Assembly: GCA_040904765.1 (NCBI GenBank)
Contig: JBBDST010000009.1
Span: 1-51,913 of the forward strand
Direction of reading: 5' to 3'
Length of the DNA stretch: 51,913 nt
From: JBBDST01 sp040904765
GTDB taxonomy: Bacteria; Actinomycetota; Nitriliruptoria; Nitriliruptorales; Nitriliruptoraceae
Position numbers and translations under genes: made by a program. Positions 17,504 to 26,932 of this stretch are shown here, one piece after another (position 1 is the stretch's first letter; each line of letters starts with the position of its first letter). The notes below the pieces were generated by a model. That model made no database searches. It saw only the letters and a program-made list of their open reading frames with translations, and was not told the origin of the DNA.

Positions 17504-19036
17504 ATGGCGCGCGAACTTACGGATCACACCGCCCATGAACTTGCCGTTTTGCTCACCGATGGCACGGTGAGTGCACGCGAAGTCACCGACGCACACCTTG
17601 AGCGCATCGCCACCTTTGACGGCGTTGATACGTCAAGCGGCGTGTGGCACCGCGACGACAACACAGGCAGTAACGACACGGCCATTCACGCGTTTTTGCA
17701 TGTTCTGGCTGACGCTGCACGTGACACCGCAGATGAAATCGATGCCAAACGTGCACGCGGCGAAACGTTACCCGCCTTTGCTGGGGTTCCGGTGGCAATT
17801 AAAGACGTACTGACCTGGCCTGGTTCACCCACCACGTGTGGCTCACGCATGCTGGCCAACTGGAATCCGCCTTATCAGGCGACGGTCGTCACCCGTCTCA
17901 TCGACGCTGGGCTTATTCCCCTTGGCACGACCAATATGGACGAGTTTGCGATGGGCTCATCCACCGAAAATTCGGCGTTTGGTCCTACCCGCAACCCGTT
18001 CGACGTCGCCTGTGTGCCAGGCGGTTCATCGGGCGGTTCCGCAGCAGCCGTAGCGGCCCGGTTCGCACCGTTTAGTGTCGGCACCGACACTGGCGGTTCC
18101 ATCCGCCAGCCGGCCGCATTCACCGGCATCGTCGGCACCAAACCTACCTATGGGACCGTTTCGCGCTATGGACTGGTGGCGTTTGCGTCCTCGCTTGACC
18201 AGGCAGGGCCGTTTGCCCGCACCGTTGCCGACACGGCAGCCTTACACGACATTATGCGCGGCCATGACCCACGTGACTCGACGTCCATCACGCAAGCCGC
18301 ACCAGCTTTTCCTGCCGCCACCACCGATCTTTCCGGGGTCACGATCGGGGTGATCAGCGAACTTGTCACCGACGGTTTCTCACCCGACGTGCTGGCACGT
18401 TTTAACGACACCTGCCAGGCCTTGAGTAGTCGCGGAGCAACGCTCATTGACGTGTCGTTGCCGCACGCCCCCTACGGGCTGGCTGCCTACTATCTGATCG
18501 CCCCAAGTGAAGCGTCATCCAACTTGGCACGTTTTGATGGGGTGCGTTACGGGTTACGCGTCGATGCCGACACGGCTGAAGAAATGAACGCCCACACGCG
18601 CAGCGAAGGCTTTGGTACAGAAGTGAAACGTCGCATCATGATCGGCACCCACGCCCTGTCGAGTGGCTACTACGACGCGTACTATCTGCAAGCATCCAAA
18701 GTACGCACGTTGATCGCACGTGACTTTTCGAATGCATTCACTCACGTCGATGCGCTGTTAAGTCCCACCACACCGTCTACCGCGTTTCGCTTCGGAGAAA
18801 AAACGGCCGACCCCATCGCAATGTACTTAAGCGATGTCGCGACCGTGCCGGCATCGTTGGCAGGTATCCCTGCCATGTCGCTGCCGATCGGTATTGGCGA
18901 TGACGGCATGCCTGTCGGAGTGCAGATCATGGCGCCGCTGTTGCGTGACGACGTGCTGTATCGAGTCGCTTATGCCATTGAACAGACCCCACTGATCCCC
19001 ACAGGCCCACGTGCTGTAGCAGAGGTGAACGCATGA
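17504..19036 (+). CDS. gatA: Asp/Glu-tRNA amidotransferase subunit A
   Basis: 510 residues of the amidase-signature family. The catalytic Lys lies in PVAIKDVLTWPG, the cis-Ser in GGSSGGSAAAVAA and the nucleophile Ser in TDTGGSIRQPA, followed by TYGTVSRYGLVAFASSLDQ. GatA frees ammonia from glutamine, which GatB uses to amidate Glu-tRNA-Gln (or Asp-tRNA-Asn). It overlaps gatB by ATGA. No glutaminyl-tRNA synthetase is present in the window, consistent with the indirect route. Confidence 0.97.
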   Translation: MARELTDHTAHELAVLLTDGTVSAREVTDAHLERIATFDGVDTSSGVWHRDDNTGSNDTAIHAFLHVLADAARDTADEIDAKRARGETLPAFAGVPVAIKDVLTWPGSPTTCGSRMLANWNPPYQATVVTRLIDAGLIPLGTTNMDEFAMGSSTENSAFGPTRNPFDVACVPGGSSGGSAAAVAARFAPFSVGTDTGGSIRQPAAFTGIVGTKPTYGTVSRYGLVAFASSLDQAGPFARTVADTAALHDIMRGHDPRDSTSITQAAPAFPAATTDLSGVTIGVISELVTDGFSPDVLARFNDTCQALSSRGATLIDVSLPHAPYGLAAYYLIAPSEASSNLARFDGVRYGLRVDADTAEEMNAHTRSEGFGTEVKRRIMIGTHALSSGYYDAYYLQASKVRTLIARDFSNAFTHVDALLSPTTPSTAFRFGEKTADPIAMYLSDVATVPASLAGIPAMSLPIGIGDDGMPVGVQIMAPLLRDDVLYRVAYAIEQTPLIPTGPRAVAEVNA

Positions 19037-20520
19037 CAGACACCGCGTTTCTACCAGACGGCTGGGAACTTGTTGTCGGCCTTGAAGTCCATGTCGAACT
19101 CGACACTGCCACCAAAATGTGGTGCGGCTGTGCCACCACGTTTGGTGACGAACCCAACACCAACGTGTGCCCCGTATGCACCGGACAGCCAGGATCACTA
19201 CCGGTCGTAAACAAACGGGCCGTGCACGACGCAATTTTGCTTGGGCTTGCCATCAACGGCCACATTGCCGAACGCTGCCAGTTCCACCGCAAAAACTATT
19301 TCTATCCCGACCTGGCCAAGAACTACCAGATCTCCCAGTACGACACGCCGTTGGTCAGTGACGGTTTCCTTGACGTCGAAGTCGAAATTGACGGTGCAAT
19401 CGTGATCCGTCGGGTCGGCATCGAACGCCTCCACATGGAAGAAGACACCGGCAAATCGTTACATGTGGGCGAATCCGGTCGCATCCACGGCGCTGAACGA
19501 TCCCTCATCGACTACAACCGTTGCGGCATCCCCTTGTTAGAAATCGTCAGCCACCCAGAGATTCATGACCCGGTAACCGCTCAGGCTTACTTGCGAGAAC
19601 TTCAAGCCATCGTGATCGCAACTGGCGTATCGCCGGCACGGATGGACCACGGCCAGATGCGCTGTGACGCCAACGTGTCCGTGCGCCGTTTTGGTGACCC
19701 GCTTGGCACCCGCACCGAAATTAAGAATTTGAACTCGGTGCGTTCGCTTGGCCGTGCCGTGCGTTACGAGGCGCTGCGGCAAGTTGATGAAATCACCGGT
19801 GGCAACCGGATCCGTCTTGAAACCCGCCACTGGGACGAATCGCGCAGCGTTACGGAAACCCTGCGGGTGAAAGAATCCGTCACTGACTACCGCTATTTTC
19901 CCGACCCAGACCTCGTTGCGGTCACCGCTCCAACAGAACGGGTCGAAACGATCCGGGCCACGATGCCCGAACTACCGGCAGCAACCCGTCAACGGTTCGC
20001 AGACGCCGGACTCAACCGCGAACAAGCCATCGGGGTGATCGCCCTTACTGCCATCGACGTGTATGACGATGCGGTAAAACATGGCGCTGATGCCACCCGT
20101 GTCGCGCAATGGCTGGTTGGCGATATCGCCGGAGTGCTCACCCAAGAAAGTTTAACTCTGGCCGAAGCGGGCCTAACCGGGCAGCACTTAAGCGACCTCA
20201 TCGCAATGATTGCTGACGGCCAGCTGTCACACACCATGGCGAAAACGGTGCTCGGTCACCTGGTTGATAGCCGCGGTCAAGCCACCCCACAGGCAATCGC
20301 CAAAAAGCACAATCTGGTGCAACTGCAAGACACCGACGCGTTGCGTGACATTGCCCGGCAAGTCGTTGACGAGAACCAAGAAACCGTCCAGGCGATTCGT
20401 GGCGGTAACACCAAAGCAATCGGGGCGCTCGTTGGCGCAGTGATGGCAAAAACCAAAGGCCAAGCCGACCCGCGAGCCACCAACCAGCTGTTAAACGAAC
20501 TCATCAACGCGTCTGCATAA
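19033..20520 (+). CDS. gatB: Asp/Glu-tRNA amidotransferase subunit B
   Basis: 495 residues. LVVGLEVHVELDTATKMWCGC begins the catalytic cradle; CPVCTGQPGSLPVVN contributes zinc-site cysteines, with KNYFYPDLAKNYQISQY, HMEEDTGKSLH and SVTDYRYFPDPDL as family blocks, and a helical C-terminal YqeY-like tail that binds tRNA. It phosphorylates and amidates mischarged tRNA. Last gene of the gatCAB operon; 75 bp separate it from dxs. Confidence 0.97.
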   Translation: MTDTAFLPDGWELVVGLEVHVELDTATKMWCGCATTFGDEPNTNVCPVCTGQPGSLPVVNKRAVHDAILLGLAINGHIAERCQFHRKNYFYPDLAKNYQISQYDTPLVSDGFLDVEVEIDGAIVIRRVGIERLHMEEDTGKSLHVGESGRIHGAERSLIDYNRCGIPLLEIVSHPEIHDPVTAQAYLRELQAIVIATGVSPARMDHGQMRCDANVSVRRFGDPLGTRTEIKNLNSVRSLGRAVRYEALRQVDEITGGNRIRLETRHWDESRSVTETLRVKESVTDYRYFPDPDLVAVTAPTERVETIRATMPELPAATRQRFADAGLNREQAIGVIALTAIDVYDDAVKHGADATRVAQWLVGDIAGVLTQESLTLAEAGLTGQHLSDLIAMIADGQLSHTMAKTVLGHLVDSRGQATPQAIAKKHNLVQLQDTDALRDIARQVVDENQETVQAIRGGNTKAIGALVGAVMAKTKGQADPRATNQLLNELINASA

Positions 20521-20595
20521 CGCCACGATTCGCCCTACCCTTCATGACACACCGTCGCCCACACCATCAGGGGTGCGACTGTAAGGATCACAACC

Positions 20596-22530
20596 GTGCG
20601 ACTAGCTGAGATCACGTCACCAGACCAGCTGCGGACCCTCGATCGCGACGCGCTCGTTGTACTTGCCGACGAAATTCGTGAGGCGATCATCACGGCCGTC
20701 GCGCAAGTCGGTGGCCATCTTGGCTCAAATTTGGGCGTGGTTGAACTCACCCTGGCACTTCACCGGGTGTTTGAATCACCAACAGATCGAATCGTGTGGG
20801 ACACCGGACATCAGGCCTACGTGCACAAAATGGTCACCGGCCGCAGCAGCCAGTTCGCCACACTACGACAGCAAGACGGCCTGTCGGGCTATCCGGCTCG
20901 CAAAGAATCTGCACACGACATCGTCGAAAATTCGCATGCGTCAACCGCCTTGTCATGGGTGGCAGGTCTCCAAGTTGGCCACAACGACGCCAACCGGCGC
21001 ATCATCGGCGTGATCGGCGACGGGGCGCTCACCGGCGGCATGGCCTATGAAGCGCTGAACAACATCGGTCATCACGAACTGCCGGTCATCATCGTGTTAA
21101 ACGACAACGGACGTTCGTATGCCGAAACCGTGAGCTGCCTGTCTCAACGTGTCGCTGAAATCCGTACCGACCCGCGCTTTCGTCAAATGCGTGATCAATT
21201 CGACCGGGTGGTCGCACGCGTACCGTTTGCCGAACGATTCACTGAAGCCGGCATCGACGCGTTAAAAACCGTCGTATCAGATGCCCCGGCGTTGCAGTCA
21301 TTCGTTGAAGCGCTTGGAGTGCGCTACCTCGGACCGTTCGACGGGCACGATATGGCACAACTCGAAACTGCCTTTGGCTACGCCAAAAGACTAAAATCAC
21401 CCGTCCTTGTGCACGTCCTGACCGAAAAAGGCAAAGGTTACAAACCGGCCGAAGAAGACCCCGAAAAACGGCTGCACGACACGTCCGCATTCGACCCGAC
21501 AACCGGCCAGGCGCTCAAACCGGCTGTAACCAGCTGGACCAGCATCTTTTCACAAACACTCACTGCCCGCGCATGCGAACAACCAGACATCATCGCGCTC
21601 ACCGCCGCCATGCCAGGCTCAACGGGTCTACTCGCGCTGGCCAAACAGCGCCCACAGCAAGTCTTCGACGTTGGGATTGCCGAGCAGCATGCCACCACCA
21701 TGGCAGCCGGGCTTGCCCACGCCGGCAAAACACCTGTCTTTGCCGTCTATTCAACGTTTCTTGCCCGCGCATTCGACCAAGCCAACTTTGATGTCGGCTT
21801 ACACAACGAACATGTCGTGTTTGCAGTTGACCGGGCTGGCATTACCGGCGATGACGGACCAAGCCACCACGGAGTGCTTGACATGGCGTTGGCCTTACGC
21901 ATTCCCAACATGACCGTGCTTGCCCCCTCACACGATCACGATCTTGCCGCCATGCTCGACACGGCACTTGCCCTTGACGGACCGGTACTGCTGCGCTTTG
22001 CCAAAGGTGCCGCCACCACCGCCGAAGCACTCGGCTCACCGGCTATGCGCCATACCGGCGATCTGTCTGCCCGGCGTTTACGCGACGGCAGTGACGTCAC
22101 ACTGTTAGCTGTCGGCGATCGCGTAAAAGCTGCCCTTGACGCAGCCGAACTGCTGCATCAAAGCGGTATCGAAGCATGCGTGTATGACGTCGGCTGTGTC
22201 CGACCGGCCGACCAAACGATGCTTGCCAACGCCGCTACGTCGCCGTTTGTCGTCACCATCGAAAACGGCGTTGTGTCTGGCGGGGCAGGCGCTCATCTGT
22301 GTGACGCCATCAACGAACTGTGTGGCGTACGTCACGCCCCACCGATGCTACGTCTGGGGGTTCCCTCTACCTACTTGCCGCAAGGCAAACCGGCCAGCAT
22401 CCTTACAAGCATTGGCCTTGACGGGCCAGGAATCGCTGCACGGATTGTCGCAGAATTAAGTGAAGACTTGACCAATCGCGATTCAGAGGCGATGATTACC
22501 GGCGCGTCTAGTGACGCGACCACAAAGTGA
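20596..22530 (+). CDS. dxs: 1-deoxy-D-xylulose-5-phosphate synthase
   Basis: 644 residues. Thiamine-diphosphate motifs GHLGSNLGVVELTLALH, WDTGHQAYVHKM and GDGALTGGMAYEALNN, then the pyrimidine-domain DVGIAEQHATTMAAG and DRAGITGDDGPSHHGVLD. It condenses pyruvate and glyceraldehyde 3-phosphate in the first step of the non-mevalonate isoprenoid pathway. The GTG at 20596 follows AAGGA; TACCCT (20536-20541) is a possible -10. Its 3' end probably carries the ilvB promoter. dxs and IlvB both use thiamine diphosphate and pyruvate, but adjacency may be chance. Confidence 0.96.
   Translation: MRLAEITSPDQLRTLDRDALVVLADEIREAIITAVAQVGGHLGSNLGVVELTLALHRVFESPTDRIVWDTGHQAYVHKMVTGRSSQFATLRQQDGLSGYPARKESAHDIVENSHASTALSWVAGLQVGHNDANRRIIGVIGDGALTGGMAYEALNNIGHHELPVIIVLNDNGRSYAETVSCLSQRVAEIRTDPRFRQMRDQFDRVVARVPFAERFTEAGIDALKTVVSDAPALQSFVEALGVRYLGPFDGHDMAQLETAFGYAKRLKSPVLVHVLTEKGKGYKPAEEDPEKRLHDTSAFDPTTGQALKPAVTSWTSIFSQTLTARACEQPDIIALTAAMPGSTGLLALAKQRPQQVFDVGIAEQHATTMAAGLAHAGKTPVFAVYSTFLARAFDQANFDVGLHNEHVVFAVDRAGITGDDGPSHHGVLDMALALRIPNMTVLAPSHDHDLAAMLDTALALDGPVLLRFAKGAATTAEALGSPAMRHTGDLSARRLRDGSDVTLLAVGDRVKAALDAAELLHQSGIEACVYDVGCVRPADQTMLANAATSPFVVTIENGVVSGGAGAHLCDAINELCGVRHAPPMLRLGVPSTYLPQGKPASILTSIGLDGPGIAARIVAELSEDLTNRDSEAMITGASSDATTK
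22468..22496 (+). promoter_or_regulatory. Probable promoter of the ilvB leader inside dxs
   Basis: TTGACC (22468-22473) and GATGAT (22491-22496) are 17 bp apart, matching the vegetative consensus at 5 of 6 and 4 of 6 positions. Transcription would start near 22503, about 40 bases before the leader start codon. It lies within the last codons of dxs, as the leader begins only 14 bp after dxs. Confidence 0.45.
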
Positions 22531-22544
22531 TGAGGAACGCACAC

Positions 22545-22613
22545 GTGTTAGGACACTCAACGACTACCAACACGCCGCTTGGCGGCCGTGTTGTCGTACT
22601 CGTAATTCCCTAG
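22545..22613 (+). CDS. Branched-chain leader peptide of the ilvB operon
   Basis: A 22-residue ORF starting at GTG with GAGGA eight bases upstream and ending at TAG 22611-22613. Its last codons encode RVVVLVIP: four Val, one Leu and one Ile in six codons, all products of the ilv pathway. Short ORFs with runs of the end-product amino acid before a terminator hairpin are the hallmark of ribosome-mediated attenuation, known for ilvB operons in actinomycetes. A hairpin inside the ORF (22569-22592) would be melted by a ribosome reaching the Val codons. Function is inferred from this arrangement. Confidence 0.85.
   Translation: MLGHSTTTNTPLGGRVVVLVIP
22569..22592 (+). promoter_or_regulatory. Hairpin inside the ilvB leader ORF
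   Basis: AACACGCCGC (22569-22578) pairs with GCGG-C-CGTGTT (22582-22592), ten pairs with one bulged C and a TTG loop. Its right arm ends at the first of the three consecutive Val codons, the position expected of a ribosome-sensing 1:2 helix. Confidence 0.65.
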
Positions 22614-22638
22614 CGCGTGTCCTTTCCTGGGCACGCGC
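22613..22638 (+). promoter_or_regulatory. Hairpin overlapping the ilvB leader stop codon
   Basis: GCGCGTGTCC (22613-22622) pairs with GGGCACGCGC (22629-22638), ten pairs including one G-U, loop TTTCCT. The left arm starts at the last base of the leader stop, so a ribosome finishing the leader would mask it. Possible pause or competing helix. Confidence 0.6.
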
Positions 22639-22639
22639 G

Positions 22640-22661
22640 AACCTCCCGAAAACGGGAGGTT
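22640..22661 (+). terminator. ilvB attenuator hairpin
   Basis: AACCTCCCG (22640-22648), loop AAAA, CGGGAGGTT (22653-22661): a perfect 9-bp stem followed by a pyrimidine-rich CTCTCGTTCTC. It lies between the leader and ilvB, the expected place of a transcription attenuator. The T tract is interrupted, as often in GC-rich actinomycetes. Confidence 0.7.
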
Positions 22662-22734
22662 CTCTCGTTCTCACGGAAATGGACGTCACGTGGAGGATCC
22701 CACGGGCGGGCGATGAGCTAAAGGAGCCAACGGC

Positions 22735-24504
22735 ATGCAGGTCACAGGCGCGCAAGCAGTGATGATGACACTCGATGCGCTCGGCATCGACACCGTGTTT
22801 GGGTATCCCGGCGGGGCAATCCTGCCGGCATACGACCCGCTGATCGATGCGGGCTTCCAACACATTCTGGTCCGCCACGAACAAGGTGCCATCCACATGG
22901 CCGAAGGCTATGCGCAGGCAACCGGAAGGGTCGGTGTGTGCATCGTCACCTCCGGACCGGCCGCAACCAACCTTGTTACCGGACTGGCCGACGCAATGAT
23001 GGACTCCGTGCCCGTCCTTGCCATCACCGGACAGGTAGCCCTGTCTGCCATTGGCAGTGACGCCTTTCAAGAAGCAGACGTCACTGGCATCACCATGCCA
23101 ATCACCAAACACAACGAACTGGTCAACTCGGTTGAACGCATCCCAGAAGCGTTAAAAGAGGCGTACCACATCGCCAAAAGCGGACGTCCAGGGCCGGTCC
23201 TAGTCGACCTACCCAAAGACCTGCTGCAACAGTCATTCGAGTGGGCATGGGACGAAACCGTCGATCTGCCTGGCTACAAACCGACCGTACGTGGCCATTC
23301 AAAAATGGTTCGTGAAGCACTGGGACTGATCGCTCAAGCCAAACAACCTGTCGTGTACGCCGGGGGAGGGCTTGTGCGTGCTGACGCTGGTGAAGAACTC
23401 TGCCGCTTCGCACGGCTCCTAAACGTCCCCGTCGTCACCACGTTGATGGCACGTGGCGTGTTTCCCGACACCGATCCGCTAAGTGCCGGCATGCCCGGCA
23501 TGCACGGCCACTACACCGGCATTCGTGCCCTGCAAGAAGCCGACCTTTTGATCACTCTCGGCGCCCGTTTTGATGACCGGGTCACCGGCCGACCAGACGG
23601 GTTTGCCCCCAACGCCCAAGTAATCCATGTCGATGTGGACCCGGCCGAAATCGGTAAAAATCGGGCTGTTGACGTCCCGATCGTCGGTGACGTGAAAGTC
23701 GTACTGTCACAGTTTCTGGCACTGCTTGACGACAAAGACGCCAAAGGGGAACTTGACGCCTTTATCCCTGACACGGCCGCGTGGCGCACCCACCTAGACA
23801 ACTACAAAGAAGTGCATCCCCTGCGCTTTGACCAACAACACGACGGCCCGCTGAAACCCCAGCATGCCATCGAAGAGGTGTATCGCACGTTTGGTGACGA
23901 CGCGGTCTATGTCGCAGGTGTCGGCCAACACCAGATGTGGGCTGCCCAACACATTCCTTACACGCGTGGTCGCCAGTGGATCAACTCTGGTGGGCTTGGC
24001 ACGATGGGCTTTGCGGTGCCTGCCGCCATCGGCGTAAAAGCCGGTGTTGGTCCTGACGTTTCGGTCATCGCTATCGACGGTGACGGTTGTTTCCAGATGA
24101 CATTCCAAGAAATCGCAACCGCAGTCCAACACAACTTGCCTGTCGTGTTCTGTGTTATCAATAACGGTTATCTTGGGATGGTGCGCCAATGGCAGCGCCT
24201 GTTCTACGACAACCGTCTGTCCCAAGTTGCGTTACCCCAAGGCCTACCAGATTTGATGAAAATCGCTGACGCGTACGGGATCCCCGGTTTTCGGGCAACT
24301 ACCAGCGACGAAGCCGCACTCGTCCTTGACAAAGCCAAGACGATCACCGACCGGCCAGTTCTCATCGAATTCATGGTGGATCCTGACGAACTGGTGTTTC
24401 CGATGGTGCCATCAGGTGGAACGAACGACGAAGTGATCGAAAGTGCCGAAGAATGGTTTGAACGCACCGCTGCACTGGCAGCAGCCGGACAGGAGCAGGC
24501 ATGA
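22735..24504 (+). CDS. ilvB: Acetolactate synthase large (catalytic) subunit
   Basis: 589 residues. FGYPGGAILPAYDPL, the catalytic Glu in VRHEQGAIHMAEGYA, an FAD-binding middle domain (GMHGHYTGIRAL) and the thiamine-diphosphate motif GDGCFQMTFQEIATA with INNGYLGMVRQWQ identify it. It makes acetolactate or acetohydroxybutyrate, first common step to valine, leucine and isoleucine. The ATG at 22735 follows AAAGGAG. It overlaps ilvN by ATGA and lies downstream of the attenuator. Confidence 0.97.
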   Translation: MQVTGAQAVMMTLDALGIDTVFGYPGGAILPAYDPLIDAGFQHILVRHEQGAIHMAEGYAQATGRVGVCIVTSGPAATNLVTGLADAMMDSVPVLAITGQVALSAIGSDAFQEADVTGITMPITKHNELVNSVERIPEALKEAYHIAKSGRPGPVLVDLPKDLLQQSFEWAWDETVDLPGYKPTVRGHSKMVREALGLIAQAKQPVVYAGGGLVRADAGEELCRFARLLNVPVVTTLMARGVFPDTDPLSAGMPGMHGHYTGIRALQEADLLITLGARFDDRVTGRPDGFAPNAQVIHVDVDPAEIGKNRAVDVPIVGDVKVVLSQFLALLDDKDAKGELDAFIPDTAAWRTHLDNYKEVHPLRFDQQHDGPLKPQHAIEEVYRTFGDDAVYVAGVGQHQMWAAQHIPYTRGRQWINSGGLGTMGFAVPAAIGVKAGVGPDVSVIAIDGDGCFQMTFQEIATAVQHNLPVVFCVINNGYLGMVRQWQRLFYDNRLSQVALPQGLPDLMKIADAYGIPGFRATTSDEAALVLDKAKTITDRPVLIEFMVDPDELVFPMVPSGGTNDEVIESAEEWFERTAALAAAGQEQA

Positions 24505-25031
24505 ACACCCACCGACACGTCCTATCCGTGCTCGTTGAAAACCGCCCCGGCGTGTTAACTCGAGTCGCATCGATGTTTGCGCGCCGCAACTACAACATCC
24601 ATTCGTTGGCAGTCGGTCCAACCGAAGATGAACGGGTCTCACGGCTCACCGTCGTCGTTGGGGCCGAAGCAGTGCAGCTCGAACAGATCATCAAACAACT
24701 GAACAAGCTTGTACACGTCTTAAAAATCATCGAACTGGACACCGAAGCGACCGTGCAACGCGAAATGCAGCTGGTGAAAGTCACCACCACACCACAAACC
24801 CGCTCGCAAGTCATCGACGTCGTAGAAGTGTTTCGTGCCAACGTCATCGATGTTGACCACGACTCGCTGATCGTTGAAGCGGCTGGCAGCCCCGAGAAAC
24901 TTGAAGCGCTGCTGAATATGCTGCTGCCCTACGGGGTCCGGGAGATCGTACGCAGCGGCACCATCGCACTGTCGCGCGGTAACCGTTCGATCACCGACGG
25001 GTCCAAACTTCGGATGCGGAGCGTCGTATGA
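24501..25031 (+). CDS. ilvN: Acetolactate synthase small (regulatory) subunit
   Basis: 176 residues. The N-terminal ACT domain begins HVLSVLVENRPGVLTRVASM, with ARRNYNIHSLAVGPTED, and the C-terminal ACT-like half contains VDHDSLIVEAAGSPEKLEAL. It activates IlvB and confers feedback inhibition by valine. It is coupled at both ends by ATGA overlaps, to ilvB and the aminotransferase. Some annotations name this family IlvH. Confidence 0.96.
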   Translation: MNTHRHVLSVLVENRPGVLTRVASMFARRNYNIHSLAVGPTEDERVSRLTVVVGAEAVQLEQIIKQLNKLVHVLKIIELDTEATVQREMQLVKVTTTPQTRSQVIDVVEVFRANVIDVDHDSLIVEAAGSPEKLEALLNMLLPYGVREIVRSGTIALSRGNRSITDGSKLRMRSVV

Positions 25032-26173
25032 CCAGCACAACGGCAACGAGCACGCCCACGTTTGACACGGCCATCCCAGAGCAACGTCTCCTGTTGGGTC
25101 CGGGACCATCACCGGTGCACCCTGATGTGTTGGCCGCCCAATCACGAACCCTCGTTGGCCATCTCGACCCGTGGTTTTTGCAGCGAGCCGATGAGGTCAA
25201 CACGATGCTGCGCCATGTCTTTGCCACCGCCAACCCGGTGACCTACGCGGTGAGCGGAACCGGCAGCGCCGGCATGGAAACCTCCGTCGTGAACGTCGTT
25301 GAACCAGGCGACACCGTCATTGTTGGTGTCAATGGCGTGTTTGGCGGCCGGATCGCTGACACGGCCCGCCGTGCTGGCGCCAACGTCATCACCATCGAAG
25401 CACCCTGGGGCAACGTGTTTGACCCCGCCCAAGTCATCGAAGCTCACCGCAACCATCCGGATGCGAAACTGGTTGCGCTGGTCCATGCCGAAACGTCAAC
25501 CGGCGCTCACCAGCCACTCGTTGACGTCGGCGCTTACCTGGCCGACACCCAAAGCCTGTTTTTGGTCGATAGCGTCACCGGCCTTGCCGGCGTTCCGCTT
25601 GAAGTTGACAACTGGCATATCGACGTGTGCTACTCGGGTACCCAAAAATGTTTGAGCGTGCCGCCAGGGCTGTCACCAATCACGTTTAGTCCTAAAGCTG
25701 AACAAGTCTTAGATAGCCGAACGAGCCTTGTGCAGTCCTGGTATTTTGATGTGGCAGCCTTGCGCCGCTACTGGGGTGAAGAGCGGGTGTATCACCACAC
25801 CGCCCCCATCTCGTCAGTGATCGGGCTGCATGAAGGCCTTCGGCGTGTACTGGCTGAAGGCCTCGACAAACGATTTGCACGCCACCGTGAAGTGGGCGAA
25901 TTGTTTCAACAACACATTGTTGACCGTGACGCCACACTGATCGCCCAGGAAGGCCACCGGCTGCCACAACTCACGTCGTTCGCCTGGCCTGACACAATCG
26001 ACGAAGGCAAACTGCGTCGCCGCCTGATGGACGAATTCTCGATCGAAGTGGGCGGCGGCCTCGGTGCCTTCGCAGGTAAAGCGTGGCGGGTCGGCCTGAT
26101 GGGTGAAGGCGCAACTCACGCCAACGTCGACCGCCTGCTTGATGCGGTCGATTCGCTGCTCGAAACCGCCTAG
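25028..26173 (+). CDS. Class V aminotransferase, alanine/serine-glyoxylate type
   Basis: 381 residues. LLGPGPSPVHPDVLAA, the PLP phosphate region SGTGSAGMET, HAETSTGAHQPL, DSVTGLAGVPLEVD and the Schiff-base Lys in SGTQKCLSVPPGLSPI match the alanine-glyoxylate / serine-glyoxylate aminotransferase family. The enzyme moves an amino group from alanine or serine to glyoxylate. It overlaps ilvN by ATGA, so it is read in the attenuated operon; serA (31304) is about 5 kb downstream. Alternatives are a serine-pyruvate or other small-acid aminotransferase. Confidence 0.88.
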   Translation: MTSTTATSTPTFDTAIPEQRLLLGPGPSPVHPDVLAAQSRTLVGHLDPWFLQRADEVNTMLRHVFATANPVTYAVSGTGSAGMETSVVNVVEPGDTVIVGVNGVFGGRIADTARRAGANVITIEAPWGNVFDPAQVIEAHRNHPDAKLVALVHAETSTGAHQPLVDVGAYLADTQSLFLVDSVTGLAGVPLEVDNWHIDVCYSGTQKCLSVPPGLSPITFSPKAEQVLDSRTSLVQSWYFDVAALRRYWGEERVYHHTAPISSVIGLHEGLRRVLAEGLDKRFARHREVGELFQQHIVDRDATLIAQEGHRLPQLTSFAWPDTIDEGKLRRRLMDEFSIEVGGGLGAFAGKAWRVGLMGEGATHANVDRLLDAVDSLLETA

Positions 26174-26925
26174 TGGGCCGGCGCGCCACAGCACCGGTAG
26201 GTCGCCTACCGCGCCGCTGGCGTGTGCTTTGGGCCATCGGCATCACTTTAGTGTCGCTCGCCCGCTGGCGTGTCACCATCACCGGAACAGCGAACCTGCC
26301 CAAAAGCGGCGGGGCAGTCATTGTGTTCAACCATCACAGCTACGCCGATTTCGTGTTTGTGGCATGGCCGATCGTGCGCGACCTTAAACGCACCCCACGG
26401 TTTTTAGCGAAAGGTGAACTGTTCACTTATCCGCTCACCCGACCAATCGTAAATCTGGTGCATGCTGTACCTGTCTACCGGCAAAACGACATCTCACGTG
26501 CCAACGCGCTTGATGCTGCTATCACCGCTGCTCGCCGCGGCGAGATTGTCGTCGTCGCACCCGAACAGACCATCTCCCGCTCGCTTGACATCCGCCCGCT
26601 CCGTACCGGTGCCGTTCGGATCGCACAAGCAGCCGGTGTACCGATCATCCCGGTGATCGGTTTTGGATCTCAACGCATCATCACCAAAGGCAAACGCTTC
26701 AGTCTCGCCCGCGGCATTCCGATACGCGTTATGGTCGGTGAACCAATCAGTGTTACCGGACAAGACCCTGTGGCCGCTACCGACCATTTGCGTACCCACA
26801 TGCAAACCATGCTCGATTCGATCATCGGGGACTATCCCGGCAACACTGGCCAAAACGTAGGGTGGTTACCTGCCCGGTTTGGCGGCGCCGCCATCACGTT
26901 GAGTGACGAACTTGATGAGCAGTAG
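26173..26925 (+). CDS. PlsC-family 1-acylglycerol-3-phosphate-type acyltransferase
   Basis: 250 residues starting at GTG that shares a base with the preceding stop. HX4D motif in FNHHSYADFVFV; substrate-binding block VVVAPEQTISRSLDIRPLR where the usual PEGTR is PEQTI; VPIIPVIGFGSQR is the fourth block. Such enzymes transfer acyl chains to lysophosphatidate or related acceptors at the membrane. Forms a tandem pair with the next gene. The altered motif makes the acceptor uncertain. Confidence 0.85.
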   Translation: MGRRATAPVGRLPRRWRVLWAIGITLVSLARWRVTITGTANLPKSGGAVIVFNHHSYADFVFVAWPIVRDLKRTPRFLAKGELFTYPLTRPIVNLVHAVPVYRQNDISRANALDAAITAARRGEIVVVAPEQTISRSLDIRPLRTGAVRIAQAAGVPIIPVIGFGSQRIITKGKRFSLARGIPIRVMVGEPISVTGQDPVAATDHLRTHMQTMLDSIIGDYPGNTGQNVGWLPARFGGAAITLSDELDEQ

Positions 26926-26932
26926 GCGTGAC

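Noticed and set aside
22511..22762. 83-residue ORF across the dxs-ilvB gap
   Set aside because: It overlaps the end of dxs, runs through all the attenuator hairpins in another frame from the leader, and overlaps the ilvB start.
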